This document shows, piece after piece, positions 45,162 through 54,192 of a DNA stretch of 64,000 nt. The position numbers and the translations under genes were made by a program. The notes beneath the pieces were generated by a model, which saw only the letters and a program-made list of their open reading frames with translations, searched no databases and was not told the origin of the DNA. Location of the stretch: contig PDRZ01000014.1 of NCBI GenBank assembly GCA_002747035.1, positions 186,001 to 250,000 on the forward strand, given 5' to 3'. How positions within the stretch are numbered: the stretch's first letter is position 1; every line of letters starts with the position of its first letter. Origin of the DNA: Rhodobacterales bacterium. Its GTDB lineage: Bacteria; Pseudomonadota; Alphaproteobacteria; Rhodobacterales; Rhodobacteraceae.

Positions 45162-46706
45162 ATGGACGGCAACGAACAGCCTTCTGCGACCGAATGGGGG
45201 CCATTTGGCCGCCCGCTCTTCAATGATCTCTCCTCCCGCTCGCTGTCGCGCGTGGGGGTTGTGGATGTGGGGTCAAACTCGGTCCGGCTCGTGGTTTTCG
45301 ATGGCGCCGCGCGCAGCCCGGCCTATTTTTTCAACGAAAAGATCATGTGCTCGCTGGGTGCGGGGCTGGCCGAAACCGGGCGGCTGAACCCCTCGGGCCG
45401 GGTCCGGGCGCTGGCCGCGATTCGCCGGTTTCAACGTCTGGCCGAAGGGATGGGCACCGGCCCGCTGACCGCCGTGGCCACCGCCGCCGTGCGCGATGCC
45501 GAAGACGGGATGGAATTCCGCGATCTGGTCGAGGAACAGACCGGGTTGAAACTGCACGTCATTGATGGCCGTGAAGAGGCCCGGCTGTCGGCTCAGGGCG
45601 TCCTTCTGGGCTGGCCCGGTGCCTATGGGCTGGTTTGTGACATCGGTGGCGCATCGATGGAGCTGGCTGAAATCTCGCAAGGCAAGGTGGGCAATCGCGT
45701 CACCTCTCCCCTGGGGCCGCTACAGCTCAAAAACCTCAAGGGGGGCAAGAAGGGGCGCAAATCCCACATCCGCGGGATCGTTGAACAGTTGCATACCGAG
45801 ATGGGCCCACAGCACAACCGCCTGTTCCTCGTCGGTGGATCATGGCGGGCGATTGCCCGGATCGACATGGAACGGCGCGGCTATCCGCTCCAGGTGCTGC
45901 ACGAATACAGGATGAGCGCGAAATCCGTGTCCGCCACCGCCAGATTCATCGCCGAACATGACCCGAACGACCTGCGCGCGCGGTGTGGCGTCTCCTCAAG
46001 CCGCATGGCGCTTGTTCCCATCGCGGCCGAGGTTTTGAAGCAAGTGGTACGCACCTTCCGCCCCCGCGACATCGCGATAAGCTCTTATGGCATTCGCGAA
46101 GGTATGCTTTATGAACAGATGCCCCAGACACTGCGCGATCGCGACCCGCTGATCGAAGCCAGTTGGTTTGCCGAAGCCAAGGATGCGCGCATCCCCGGTT
46201 TTGGCCGCACCCTGTTTTCCTTTGTCCAGCCGCTGTTCAAATCGGCCAGCCCCGAACGGCTGCGGCTGATCAAGGCCGCCTGTCTGCTTCATGACGTGAG
46301 CTGGCGTGCGCATCCCGACTATCGCGCCGAAACCTGTTTTGACAACGCCACCCGCGCCAACCTTGGCGGATTGCGCCATTCGGAACGGGTGTTTCTTGGG
46401 CTGGCACTGTTGCACCGCTACTCTAATTCGCGCACCGGCACGCGTTTCGAACCCATGTATGACCTCCTGGCCGAATCCGATCAACAGGCCGCCGAAGTGG
46501 TGGGCAAGGCGATGCGTTTCGGGGCCATGCTGTGGCTGCGCAAGGACGCGGATATGGGGAAGATGAAACTCTACCCCAAGAAAAAAGTGCTGGAGTTGCG
46601 CCTGTCCGACGATGCCAGCCCGCTGTTTGGCGAAGTCGCCGAAGCCCGTTTCAACTCTCTGGCCAATGCGCTGGGGGCTGACCCCAAGGTGATTGCCAAG
46701 GTCTGA
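45162..46706 (+). CDS. Ppx/GppA-family phosphatase
   Basis: A 514-residue exopolyphosphatase/guanosine pentaphosphatase-like protein. The ASKHA-fold N-terminal part shows VGVVDVGSNSVRLVVFDGA, VATAAVRDAEDG, GREEARLSAQGVLLG and CDIGGASMELAEIS. A C-terminal HD-type region begins with AACLLHDVSWRAHPDYRAE. It hydrolyses polyphosphate or pppGpp. Start ATG 45162 has CCGGGGGATGAT upstream; longer frames upstream run through repeat C and are unlikely. Confidence 0.9.
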   Translation: MDGNEQPSATEWGPFGRPLFNDLSSRSLSRVGVVDVGSNSVRLVVFDGAARSPAYFFNEKIMCSLGAGLAETGRLNPSGRVRALAAIRRFQRLAEGMGTGPLTAVATAAVRDAEDGMEFRDLVEEQTGLKLHVIDGREEARLSAQGVLLGWPGAYGLVCDIGGASMELAEISQGKVGNRVTSPLGPLQLKNLKGGKKGRKSHIRGIVEQLHTEMGPQHNRLFLVGGSWRAIARIDMERRGYPLQVLHEYRMSAKSVSATARFIAEHDPNDLRARCGVSSSRMALVPIAAEVLKQVVRTFRPRDIAISSYGIREGMLYEQMPQTLRDRDPLIEASWFAEAKDARIPGFGRTLFSFVQPLFKSASPERLRLIKAACLLHDVSWRAHPDYRAETCFDNATRANLGGLRHSERVFLGLALLHRYSNSRTGTRFEPMYDLLAESDQQAAEVVGKAMRFGAMLWLRKDADMGKMKLYPKKKVLELRLSDDASPLFGEVAEARFNSLANALGADPKVIAKV

Positions 46707-47099
46707 AACGCAGAGTGCCCCGTGAAACACGAAGTATAGCTGACGGGCGTGGGTTTTGATCCCAAAATCCACGAAACATCAGCAACTTATAGTCAAACAA
46801 CACAATCAAGAGGACCCGCGCGTTTCGCCCATTGTTGTGCCTCAACAAAAAGGTGAAACGATTTGGTCCGATCACGGGACACGTCAAGGACCAAATCACC
46901 GGCAAATTCGCATCAGGCGGAAACTGGCGCACCTGTCGTGTCATATCGGTTTTACTTGCGTTTTCCGTCTCCCCGGTCAATAAGGAATCGCGACGTTACC
47001 ACTATCGACTTCTGCTCCTTTCGGCTCAGTCATTCGATCTTGCACTGACTACGCCGACCTGCCGCAATCCCGTGGGCAGTATTCTAAGGAGAAACGACG
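46707..47099. other. Intergenic stretch rich in inverted repeats, upstream of the cold-shock gene
   Basis: Holds repeat A copy 3 (46734-46809), a degenerate CGTTTC-GAAACG element (46821-46860) resembling the stop-linked family, and a 10-bp inverted repeat (46860-46869 and 46888-46897). The last 100 bp are the probable leader of the cold-shock mRNA. No gene is seen. Confidence 0.6.
46734..46809 (-). repeat. Dispersed repeat family A, copy 3
   Basis: In minus orientation it reads TTTGACTATAAG, TGGATTTTGGGATC and CCCGTCAGCTATAC, about 76 bp, lacking the left hairpin of copies 1 and 2. One stem position has changed so that the pair is still allowed as a wobble on one strand. Confidence 0.8.
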
Positions 47100-47306
47100 A
47101 TGGCAAATGGCACCGTCAAATGGTTCAACACCACCAAAGGTTATGGCTTTATCGCACCGGAAAACGGCGGCAAAGACGTGTTCGTACACATCTCTGCCGT
47201 TGAACGCGCCGGTCTGACCGGTCTGGCCGACAACCAGAAAGTCACTTTCGACATCGAGCCCGGCCGCGATGGTCGCGAGGCCGCGATCAATATCGTTCTG
47301 GCGTGA
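47100..47306 (+). CDS. CspA-family cold-shock protein
   Basis: A 68-residue single cold-shock domain: GTVKWFNTTKGYGFIAPE holds RNP1-like KGYGFI and DVFVHISAV the RNP2 motif. It binds single-stranded RNA/DNA and melts mRNA structure. AAGGAGAAACG precedes the ATG, and a strong terminator follows. Confidence 0.97.
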   Translation: MANGTVKWFNTTKGYGFIAPENGGKDVFVHISAVERAGLTGLADNQKVTFDIEPGRDGREAAINIVLA

Positions 47307-47345
47307 TCCGGCTCCGGCCTGATCCACTCTGATCTGAATTTTGAG

Positions 47346-47374
47346 AATGGGCACCCCTTCCGGGTGCCCATTTT
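47346..47374 (+). terminator. Intrinsic terminator of the cold-shock gene
   Basis: Perfect 11-bp stem (AATGGGCACCC and GGGTGCCCATT) with loop CTTCC, followed by TTTTC... (short T run). It lies 40 bp after the stop. Confidence 0.88.
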
Positions 47375-47577
47375 CGTGGTGTCTGGACCTCGGTGTGGTT
47401 CGGTTACCGGGCGCGATGCGCCGGGTCACCAAAACGAGGGCACCCAAAAGGGACCACATAAGGAGATCACATAAAAGGGAATGCGTCGCAGCCATTCCCT
47501 GTTGAACCCCCTCGCGGTGGATGCGATGTCTTACCCAGCATGCCATGTCAAAGACGCCTACCGAAAGGGAGACCCCC

Positions 47578-48471
47578 ATGTCCGAACCGGCCCTGCCCCT
47601 TCCCGTCACCACGCTCACCCCGGCCCAGCAAACCAGCATCGTCAACCTTGTCCGCCGTGCGGCGCGGGCTGAAATCCTGCCCCGGTTCCGCAACCTCTCC
47701 CCCGCGCAGATCTCAACGAAATCCAGCCCGACAGACCTTGTGACAGAGGCGGATACCGAAGCCGAAGCAATGATTGCGCGCGGCATCCTGCACCTGTTTC
47801 CAAACGCATTGGTGCTGGGCGAAGAAACCGCCAGCCAAAGCCCGGAACTGCGCAAACAGGCCGCCGAGGCCGAACTTGCCTTTATCGTCGATCCGGTGGA
47901 CGGCACATGGAATTTTGCCCACGGGGTGCCATTGTTCGGGGTGATCCTTGCCGCGACGCGGTTCGGAAAACCCATCTTTGGCCTGCTTTATGACCCGATC
48001 TGTGACGACTGGGTGATCGCATCCGAAGACAGCCCGGCCCGACATGCCGACCTGCGCGGCTCCAAAATCCTCTCCATGGGCCAGGGCGGGGCGTTGGACA
48101 CGCTTTCCGGCCACGCCCATGTCAGCCTGATGCCCCGGGACACACAGGAAAACCTCGCGCCCCTGCTCCCCGCCTTTGCGCGGGTCGGATCGTTGCGCTG
48201 CTCGTGCCACGAATACCGCATGGCCGCACAAGGTGCCGCTGATTTCGTACTGTCCGGATTACTGAACCCCTGGGATCACGCTGCCGGGGTGCTGATCTGT
48301 CAACGTGCCGGGGGACATGCCGCTTTCCTCGATGGGCGGGACTATGACATCTCGGTCACCGAAGGGCAGCTTTTGGTTGCGGCCACCAGGGACACATGGA
48401 ACCGGATCCGCGATCACCTCGCCCCGGTTCTCTCGCCCGCGCGCCACGAGAACGGCGACGCCCCATCCTAA
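47578..48471 (+). CDS. Inositol-monophosphatase-family enzyme
   Basis: A 297-residue Mg-dependent phosphatase. LVTEADTEAEAMI, GEETAS, VDPVDGTWNFAHG and NPWDHAAGVLICQRAGG give all metal-binding motifs of the family. Substrate may be inositol phosphate, histidinol phosphate or a nucleotide bisphosphate; it cannot be told. ATG 47578 has AGGGAG upstream. The stop TAA is the first triplet of a stop-linked repeat. Confidence 0.88.
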   Translation: MSEPALPLPVTTLTPAQQTSIVNLVRRAARAEILPRFRNLSPAQISTKSSPTDLVTEADTEAEAMIARGILHLFPNALVLGEETASQSPELRKQAAEAELAFIVDPVDGTWNFAHGVPLFGVILAATRFGKPIFGLLYDPICDDWVIASEDSPARHADLRGSKILSMGQGGALDTLSGHAHVSLMPRDTQENLAPLLPAFARVGSLRCSCHEYRMAAQGAADFVLSGLLNPWDHAAGVLICQRAGGHAAFLDGRDYDISVTEGQLLVAATRDTWNRIRDHLAPVLSPARHENGDAPS

Positions 48472-48516
48472 AGCGTTTCCGCATTACGTTGACTCAGCGT
48501 GATGTGGAAACGCTTT
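48469..48516 (+). repeat. Stop-linked repeat, type I (after the IMPase-like gene)
   Basis: TAAAGCGTTTCCGCATTACG at the start, with TAA as stop of the upstream gene, and GATGTGGAAACGCTTT at the end. A 10-bp end-to-end stem can form. Nearly identical to the elements after nqrF and the acyltransferase. Confidence 0.87.
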
Positions 48517-48521
48517 GGGAC

Positions 48522-48584
48522 CGTCGCCTCTCAACCACGTGTAAAAAGAGCGCGCGGAAGCGCTCCTTTGGATTACCCCCGCCC
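48522..48584 (+). repeat. Dispersed repeat family C, copy 2
   Basis: CGTCGCCTCT, AAAAAGAGCGCGCGGAAGCG and TTTGGATTACCCC in the same order and spacing as 45043-45106. It lies directly after a stop-linked repeat and before the end of gcvP. Confidence 0.8.
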
Positions 48585-48624
48585 GCCTTTTGCGCCGCCG
48601 TTGCCGGATGTCACTCGCCGGAGG

Positions 48625-51459
48625 TCACTCGGGAACGTCGGCGTAATCCTCCATGGGCGGGCAGATACACACCAGGTTGCGGTCACCAAACACATTGTCC
48701 ACCCGGTTCACCGGTGGCCAGTATTTGTCGACCCGGAAAGCACCGGGCGGAAAACACCCCTCTTCGCGGCTATAGGGACGGTCCCAATCCCGCACCAGAT
48801 CCTCCATCGTATGCGGGGCGTTCTTAAGCGGGTTGTTCTCGGCATCCATCCGTCCCTCTTCGATGGCGCGGATCTCTTCACGAATGGCCAGCATCGCGTC
48901 ACAGAACCGATCCAGCTCGGCCTTGGTTTCGCTTTCCGTCGGCTCGATCATCAATGTCCCGGCCACAGGCCAGCTCATCGTGGGGGCGTGGAACCCGCAA
49001 TCCATCAACCGCTTGGCGATATCTTCCACCGTCACACCTGCGCTCTCCGCAAAGGGGCGCGTATCCAGAATGCACTCATGCGCCACACGACCCGAAGGTC
49101 CACGATACAGCACCTCGAACGCGCCTTCCAACCGCCTAGCGATATAGTTCGCGTTCAAAATCGCCACCCGCGTTGCCTGAGTCAGACCCTCGCCGCCCAT
49201 AAGCAGAACATAGGCCCAGGAAATCGGCAGGATCGATCCCGACCCCACCGGGGCGGCCGAAACCGCGCCTTCTCCGCGCCCCGGCAGATGATCCGCCAGA
49301 TGCGCCTTGACGCCGATCGGCCCCATGCCGGGACCGCCGCCGCCATGGGGGATGGCAAAGGTCTTGTGCAGGTTCAGGTGGCTGACATCGCCGCCAAGAT
49401 CACCGGGGCGCGACAGCCCCACCATAGCGTTCATATTGGCCCCGTCGATATAGACCTGCCCGCCATACTCGTGGGTGATGTCGCACACGTCTTTCACCGT
49501 TTCCTCGAACACGCCGTGGGTGCTGGGATAGGTGATCATGCACCCCGCCAGATTGTCCGCATGTTGCGCCGCCTTGGCGCGGAAATCCTCAAGGTCGATA
49601 TCGCCGTTATCCGCCGATTGCACCGGCACCACCTTCCACCCCACCATCTGGGCGCTGGCCGGGTTCGTTCCATGGGCGCTCATGGGGATCAGGCACACGT
49701 TTCGATGCCCCTGCCCTTGCGCGCGATGCCAGGCGGCAATGGTCAACAACCCGGCATATTCGCCCTGCGCGCCCGAATTGGGCTGCATTGAAAAATCGTC
49801 ATAACCGGTGATCTGGCACAGGATGCTGGTCAGATCGTCCAACAATTCCTTATACCCCAACGCCTGATCCTCGGGGCAAAACGGGTGCAGCATGGAAAAC
49901 TCGCGCCAACTGACCGGCATCATCTCGGCGGCAGCGTTCAGCTTCATGGTACACGAGCCCAGCGGGATCATCGCCCGGTCCAATGCCAGGTCACGATCAG
50001 CCAGACGGCGCATATAGCGCATCATCTCGGTTTCGGCCCGGTTCATGTGGAACACCGGGTGGGTCAGGTAATCCGACCGGCGTTGCAGGTCTTCGGGCAC
50101 GCGGTATTCCGGACCGAAATCATTGTCCTTGCGGGTGATGCCAAAGGCCCGCCACACCGCTTCGAGTGTTTCGGGGCGTGTGGTTTCATCCAGGGCGATG
50201 CCAACGCGGCGCTCGCCCACCCGGCGCAGGTTCACGCCTTCATCCACCGCCGATTTCATCACCGCCGCCTGAAGCGGCCCCACATCCACCGTGATCGTGT
50301 CAAAGAACACCTTCGGATCCACCCTGAACCCGTTGTCCTCCAGCCCTCTGGCCAGCCGCACGGCCTTACGGTGGATCCGCTGGGCAATCGCCTTAAGCCC
50401 CTCGGGCCCGTGGAACACCGCATACATCCCCGCCATCACCGCCAGCAGCGCCTGCGCGGTGCAGACGTTTGATGTCGCCTTTTCCCGGCGGATATGCTGT
50501 TCGCGGGCTTGCAGCGACAGGCGATAGGCCCGGTTGCCATGGCTGTCGATGCTGACCCCGACAATCCGGCCCGGCATAGAGCGCTTATAGGCCTCCCTGC
50601 ACGCCATATAGGCCGCATGCGGGCCACCATACCCCATCGGCACGCCGAACCGCTGGGTATTGCCCACGGCGATATCAGCCCCCATGGCCCCGGGTTCCTT
50701 GAGCAGGGTCAGCGCCATGATATCCGCAGACATCACCGCTATCCCCTTGTTTTCATGAAGCTTATCGATATGTGATGTGAAATCGCGCACATGACCATAG
50801 GTGCCGGGATACTGGAACAACGCCCCAAAGACGGCGCTTGCATCCATCTTGTCGGGGTTGCCCACGATCACCTCGATCCCAAGCGGCGCGGCGCGGGTCT
50901 GGATCACCTCGATGTTTTGCGGATGACAATCCCGGTCCACGAAAAACGCCCGGGCCTTGGATTTGGACACCCGTTGCGCCATGGTCATTGCCTCGGCACA
51001 GGCGGTGGCCTCATCCAGAAGCGAAGCATTGGCAACGTCCAGTCCGGTCAGATCGCTGACCATGGTCTGGAAATTCAACAGCGCCTCAAGCCGCCCCTGG
51101 CTGATTTCGGGCTGATAGGGGGTATAAGCCGTATACCAGGCAGGGTTCTCAAGTATGTTGCGTTGGATGGCGGGCGGGGTGACGGTGCCGTGATAGCCCT
51201 GCCCGATCAGGGAACTGAGCACCTTGTTTTTGGACGCAACAACCCGCATGTGGAACAGCAACTCGCGCTCGGATTTGGGCCGCCCGAACGCCAGCGGTGC
51301 CTCCTGCCGGATCGCCTTGGGCACGGTTTCGTCGATGAGAGTGTCCAGATCGGCCACCCCCAGTTCGGCAAACATCTGGTCCATCTCCGCCGGAGAAGGG
51401 CCGATATGCCGGCGGTTGGCGAAATCATAGGGTAGATAATCGGTCGGCTTGAACGGCAT
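48625..51459 (-). CDS. gcvP: Glycine dehydrogenase (decarboxylating), P protein
   Basis: A 944-residue full-length P protein. It starts [37 protein letters not shown] holds the PLP Lys699. Conserved [14 protein letters not shown]-like and [13 protein letters not shown] segments are present. It decarboxylates glycine and transfers the aminomethyl group to GcvH lipoamide. GAGGAGAGGG precedes the ATG. It is third in the gcvT-gcvH-gcvP operon, 121 bp after gcvH. Confidence 0.97.
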   Translation of the reverse strand: MPFKPTDYLPYDFANRRHIGPSPAEMDQMFAELGVADLDTLIDETVPKAIRQEAPLAFGRPKSERELLFHMRVVASKNKVLSSLIGQGYHGTVTPPAIQRNILENPAWYTAYTPYQPEISQGRLEALLNFQTMVSDLTGLDVANASLLDEATACAEAMTMAQRVSKSKARAFFVDRDCHPQNIEVIQTRAAPLGIEVIVGNPDKMDASAVFGALFQYPGTYGHVRDFTSHIDKLHENKGIAVMSADIMALTLLKEPGAMGADIAVGNTQRFGVPMGYGGPHAAYMACREAYKRSMPGRIVGVSIDSHGNRAYRLSLQAREQHIRREKATSNVCTAQALLAVMAGMYAVFHGPEGLKAIAQRIHRKAVRLARGLEDNGFRVDPKVFFDTITVDVGPLQAAVMKSAVDEGVNLRRVGERRVGIALDETTRPETLEAVWRAFGITRKDNDFGPEYRVPEDLQRRSDYLTHPVFHMNRAETEMMRYMRRLADRDLALDRAMIPLGSCTMKLNAAAEMMPVSWREFSMLHPFCPEDQALGYKELLDDLTSILCQITGYDDFSMQPNSGAQGEYAGLLTIAAWHRAQGQGHRNVCLIPMSAHGTNPASAQMVGWKVVPVQSADNGDIDLEDFRAKAAQHADNLAGCMITYPSTHGVFEETVKDVCDITHEYGGQVYIDGANMNAMVGLSRPGDLGGDVSHLNLHKTFAIPHGGGGPGMGPIGVKAHLADHLPGRGEGAVSAAPVGSGSILPISWAYVLLMGGEGLTQATRVAILNANYIARRLEGAFEVLYRGPSGRVAHECILDTRPFAESAGVTVEDIAKRLMDCGFHAPTMSWPVAGTLMIEPTESETKAELDRFCDAMLAIREEIRAIEEGRMDAENNPLKNAPHTMEDLVRDWDRPYSREEGCFPPGAFRVDKYWPPVNRVDNVFGDRNLVCICPPMEDYADVPE

Positions 51460-51580
51460 GGCGCCCTCTCCTCACAGCTTCCTCGCGCCGTCGGGCCATC
51501 GCCCCGGCTGTCTCACAACACTTGTTCCCTGGCGAGACACGATTATTAGCTAAAAATCGTGGACCCGCGCCTATTCGGGG

Positions 51581-51940
51581 TTATCCTACAAAGGCCTTGT
51601 AGGCGGCTTCGTCCATCATATCGTCCATCTGCGCCGGGTCGCTGGGCCTGATCTTGAAGAACCACGCATCCCCCTGGGGATCCTCGTTGACCTTGCCTGG
51701 GTCTTCCACAATCGCCTCGTTCACTTCGACGATCTCACCATCCATCGGGGCCAGAATATCGCTGGCTGCCTTGACGCTTTCGATCACACAGATCTCTTCA
51801 TCCTTCGTCACTTCTGTTCCTGTCTCGGGCAGTTCCACGAATACCACATCTCCCAGTTGTTCGCTGGCATGGCTCGTGATCCCAACAATGACCAGATCAC
51901 CCTCTGGCAGCAGCCATTCGTGTTCTTCGGTGAATTTCAT
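51581..51940 (-). CDS. gcvH: Glycine cleavage system H protein
   Basis: A 119-residue lipoyl carrier. It starts [23 protein letters not shown] contains Lys57, the lipoylation site. It shuttles the aminomethyl intermediate among GcvP, GcvT and the L protein. CAAGGAGAG precedes the ATG. Confidence 0.97.
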   Translation of the reverse strand: MKFTEEHEWLLPEGDLVIVGITSHASEQLGDVVFVELPETGTEVTKDEEICVIESVKAASDILAPMDGEIVEVNEAIVEDPGKVNEDPQGDAWFFKIRPSDPAQMDDMMDEAAYKAFVG

Positions 51941-51983
51941 CGTTCTCTCTCCTTGGTAAGTCCTGATCTTTGCCTGAAAAGGG

Positions 51984-53102
51984 TCAGCGTTTGAAATTGG
52001 CGGGGGTGAAAGGCATGTCGGCCACGGTGACCGGCAACCGTTTTCCACGGACCTCGCCGTAAAGCGTGGTGCCGGTATCCGACAGGGCTGTGGGGACATA
52101 GCCCATGGCCATGGGGGCTCCGATCGTCGGGCCGAAAGCACCGCTTGTCACCCTGCCGATGGCTTCGTCGCCTTCGGAGGTGGCAAACAGCTCGGTCCCC
52201 GCCCGCATCGGTGCGCGCCCCTCGGGGCGCAGCCCGACGCGGCGCCGGTCTGCGCCGTTTTCCAACTCGGCCAGAATGCGGGCCGCTCCGGGAAAGCCCC
52301 CTTCCCGCGCCCCCCCCGTGCGGCGTACCTTCTGGATGCCCCATTCCAGGGCTGCTTCAACCGGGCTGGTGCCCGTGTCAATGTCATTGCCATAGAGGCA
52401 CAGCCCCGCCTCCAGCCGAAGACTGTCCCGCGCACCAAGCCCAATGGGTTCTGCCCGTACATCCGACAGGATCGCGCGCATCAGCGCCCCGGCCTGGTCC
52501 TCCTGAACCGAAATCTCGTACCCGTCTTCTCCGGTATAGCCCGAGCGCGACACCCAGACCTCGCCAAACGTGCTGTCCAGCACCGCGACATCCATGAACC
52601 GCATCGCCGCCACGCCGGGGATCAGCGGCTCCAGCACGGCCTCCGCCTCGGGGCCCTGCAATGCCAGCAACGCGCGATCCGTGATTTCGTCAACGCAACA
52701 CCCGGCCAGCGCCGCACGCATGCGCGCGATGTCGCCCTCCTTACAGGCCGCATTCACCACCACGAACAGGTGATCGCCCCGGTTGGCCACCATCAGATCA
52801 TCCAGGATCCCGCCCGTGTCATCGGTGAAAAACGCGTATCTCTGCCGCCCCTCGGGCAGCGCCACGATGCTTTGCGGCACCATGGTTTCAAATTCCGCCG
52901 CCCCATTGCCTCCGGGGCTGCGAATCAAAACCTGACCCATGTGGCTTACATCAAACAGCCCCGCCGCCGCGCGACAGTGCAGGTGCTCTTTCATCACGCC
53001 AAGCGGATATTGCACCGGCATTTCATACCCGGCAAAGGGCACCATCTTTGCCCCAAGCTCCACATGCAGATCAAACAACGGCGTATGTTGCAACTCCGAC
53101 AT
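51984..53102 (-). CDS. gcvT: Aminomethyltransferase, glycine cleavage T protein
   Basis: A 372-residue THF-dependent enzyme. [18 protein letters not shown] and [13 protein letters not shown] at the N-terminus, [11 protein letters not shown] and [20 protein letters not shown] in the centre are the family signatures. It releases ammonia and makes 5,10-methylene-THF. First gene of the operon, with a tandem glycine riboswitch upstream. GAGGAGAGG precedes the ATG. Confidence 0.97.
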   Translation of the reverse strand: MSELQHTPLFDLHVELGAKMVPFAGYEMPVQYPLGVMKEHLHCRAAAGLFDVSHMGQVLIRSPGGNGAAEFETMVPQSIVALPEGRQRYAFFTDDTGGILDDLMVANRGDHLFVVVNAACKEGDIARMRAALAGCCVDEITDRALLALQGPEAEAVLEPLIPGVAAMRFMDVAVLDSTFGEVWVSRSGYTGEDGYEISVQEDQAGALMRAILSDVRAEPIGLGARDSLRLEAGLCLYGNDIDTGTSPVEAALEWGIQKVRRTGGAREGGFPGAARILAELENGADRRRVGLRPEGRAPMRAGTELFATSEGDEAIGRVTSGAFGPTIGAPMAMGYVPTALSDTGTTLYGEVRGKRLPVTVADMPFTPANFKR

Positions 53103-53184
53103 CGGCCTCTCCTCACTCTCGCGGCACCGATCTGTTGTGAAAACAACCCGGCATCAACTCACACGGCCCCGCGCCGCGTTCTGA

Positions 53185-53350
53185 TGCCCCCTCTGTCCTT
53201 TGGCCTGAGATCGCTATCCCTTCGGCGCCCCGCCTTTTTGCGCGGGATCTCTCCAGAGTTCCTTAACGTCGGTCGGTCCCTTTGGCCTGAGAGTTTCCGG
53301 GGCGGTTGCTCCTTCGGCGCCGATTACACGGCTCTCCCGATCCAACGTTC
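53185..53350 (-). promoter_or_regulatory. Tandem glycine riboswitch upstream of gcvT
   Basis: Read on the minus strand, two aptamers lie in series. The first (about 53268-53350) contains CGGGAGAGCC, GGCGCCGAAGGAGCAA and AACTCTCAGGCCAAAGGGAC. The second (about 53185-53264) contains CTGGAGAGATC, GGCGCCGAAGGGATA and ATCTCAGGCCAAAGGAC. These are the conserved elements of the gcvT riboswitch, in which glycine binding usually turns on expression. The gcvT start is about 80 bp downstream. Confidence 0.95.
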
Positions 53351-53437
53351 GCGCATACGGTAGAATACAAATCGAGTCGCGGCAACCCCCGGCTAATAAC
53401 CCGTTCATGCATTTGATTCATATAGTTTCACAGCGGA

Positions 53438-53905
53438 TCAAACCGGCTCGATCACCCGCCCCACCCCGCATGAGGCCGGGCTCATCAGAGCCGCCAACGG
53501 GTCGTTATCACAGACCAGCGACTCAAGCGTCACCGCATCCAGATGAGCATAAAACGCGGCCGCCGCATCCTGAATCGCAATGCGTAAACGACAGGCGTCA
53601 ATCAGAGGACAGGTGTTATCCACATCCGCGAAACACTCGGTCAAGGGCACATGGCTTTCCAGCGCGCGAAACACGTCGCCAATCTTTACCTGACCCGCAT
53701 CATGGGCCAGCATGATACCACCATTGCGGCCACGCTGGGTGTTCAGATACCCCAACTGCCCCAACTGGTTGATCACCTGGGCCAGATGGTTTTCCGAAGT
53801 GTTACAGCGATCCGCAATCTCGGCCTTGGTCACAAGCCGCCCCCGGTTCACGGCGCAGAACATCAAAACACGAATGGCGATATTTGTGCGTTTGGTAATG
53901 CGCAT
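53438..53905 (-). CDS. Rrf2-family regulator, NsrR-like
   Basis: A 155-residue winged-helix protein. MRITKRTNIAIRVLMFCAVN at the N-terminus, LVTKAEIADRCNTSENHLAQ as helix-turn-helix, and Cys residues in ECFADVDNTCPLIDACRL give the C-x8-C-x5-C spacing of the Fe-S cluster site in Rrf2 sensors. NsrR (NO sensing) is the closest fit by N-terminus, but no NO-detoxification gene is adjacent, so the role is an inference. Confidence 0.85.
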   Translation of the reverse strand: MRITKRTNIAIRVLMFCAVNRGRLVTKAEIADRCNTSENHLAQVINQLGQLGYLNTQRGRNGGIMLAHDAGQVKIGDVFRALESHVPLTECFADVDNTCPLIDACRLRIAIQDAAAAFYAHLDAVTLESLVCDNDPLAALMSPASCGVGRVIEPV

Positions 53906-53931
53906 GGCGGAATCTCCTCCTCAAAAGATGC

Positions 53932-53944
53932 GCGTAGCATACGC
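53932..53944. promoter_or_regulatory. Short palindrome upstream of the Rrf2 gene (candidate autoregulatory site)
   Basis: GCGTA-GCA-TACGC, 27-39 bp before the Rrf2 start codon, in an A/T-flanked context. Location suits self-repression by the Rrf2 protein; the consensus is not a proven match. Confidence 0.35.
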
Positions 53945-53963
53945 TTTTAACGCGCCGATGCGT

Positions 53964-53977
53964 TTGACATGTATCAA
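53964..53977. promoter_or_regulatory. FNR/Dnr-type box
   Basis: TTGACATGTATCAA has one mismatch to TTGAT-N4-ATCAA. It lies 59-72 bp before the Rrf2 start. It could place the Rrf2 gene under low-oxygen or nitrogen-oxide control. Confidence 0.55.
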
Positions 53978-54192
53978 GCGATGGACGATTTGGACGCCAT
54001 GAACAGCGCATATTTCTTTGGCTGCGGCTTGCTCGTGAAGCTCAACACCCATGACCATGGCGCTGCTTATCCGGCCGTTGCACGCGGGTGGCACCGGGAA
54101 TGGCGGCAGACCTCCCCGCTCTCCCAGACACCAACGGTTGAGCCGCGCGGAAACCGCGCTGGTCGATCATCACCTTGACCGCATGGGACAGG

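Larger units (their letters stand above)
53906..54192. other. Short intergenic region with a possible coding remnant
   Basis: Besides the two sites above, a plus-strand frame starting near 53984 (MDDLDAMNSAYFFGCGLLVK, then NTHDHGAAYPAVARG) looks protein-like for about 40 codons and then degrades. It may be a truncated gene once driven from the FNR box; unrecognised. Confidence 0.35.
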
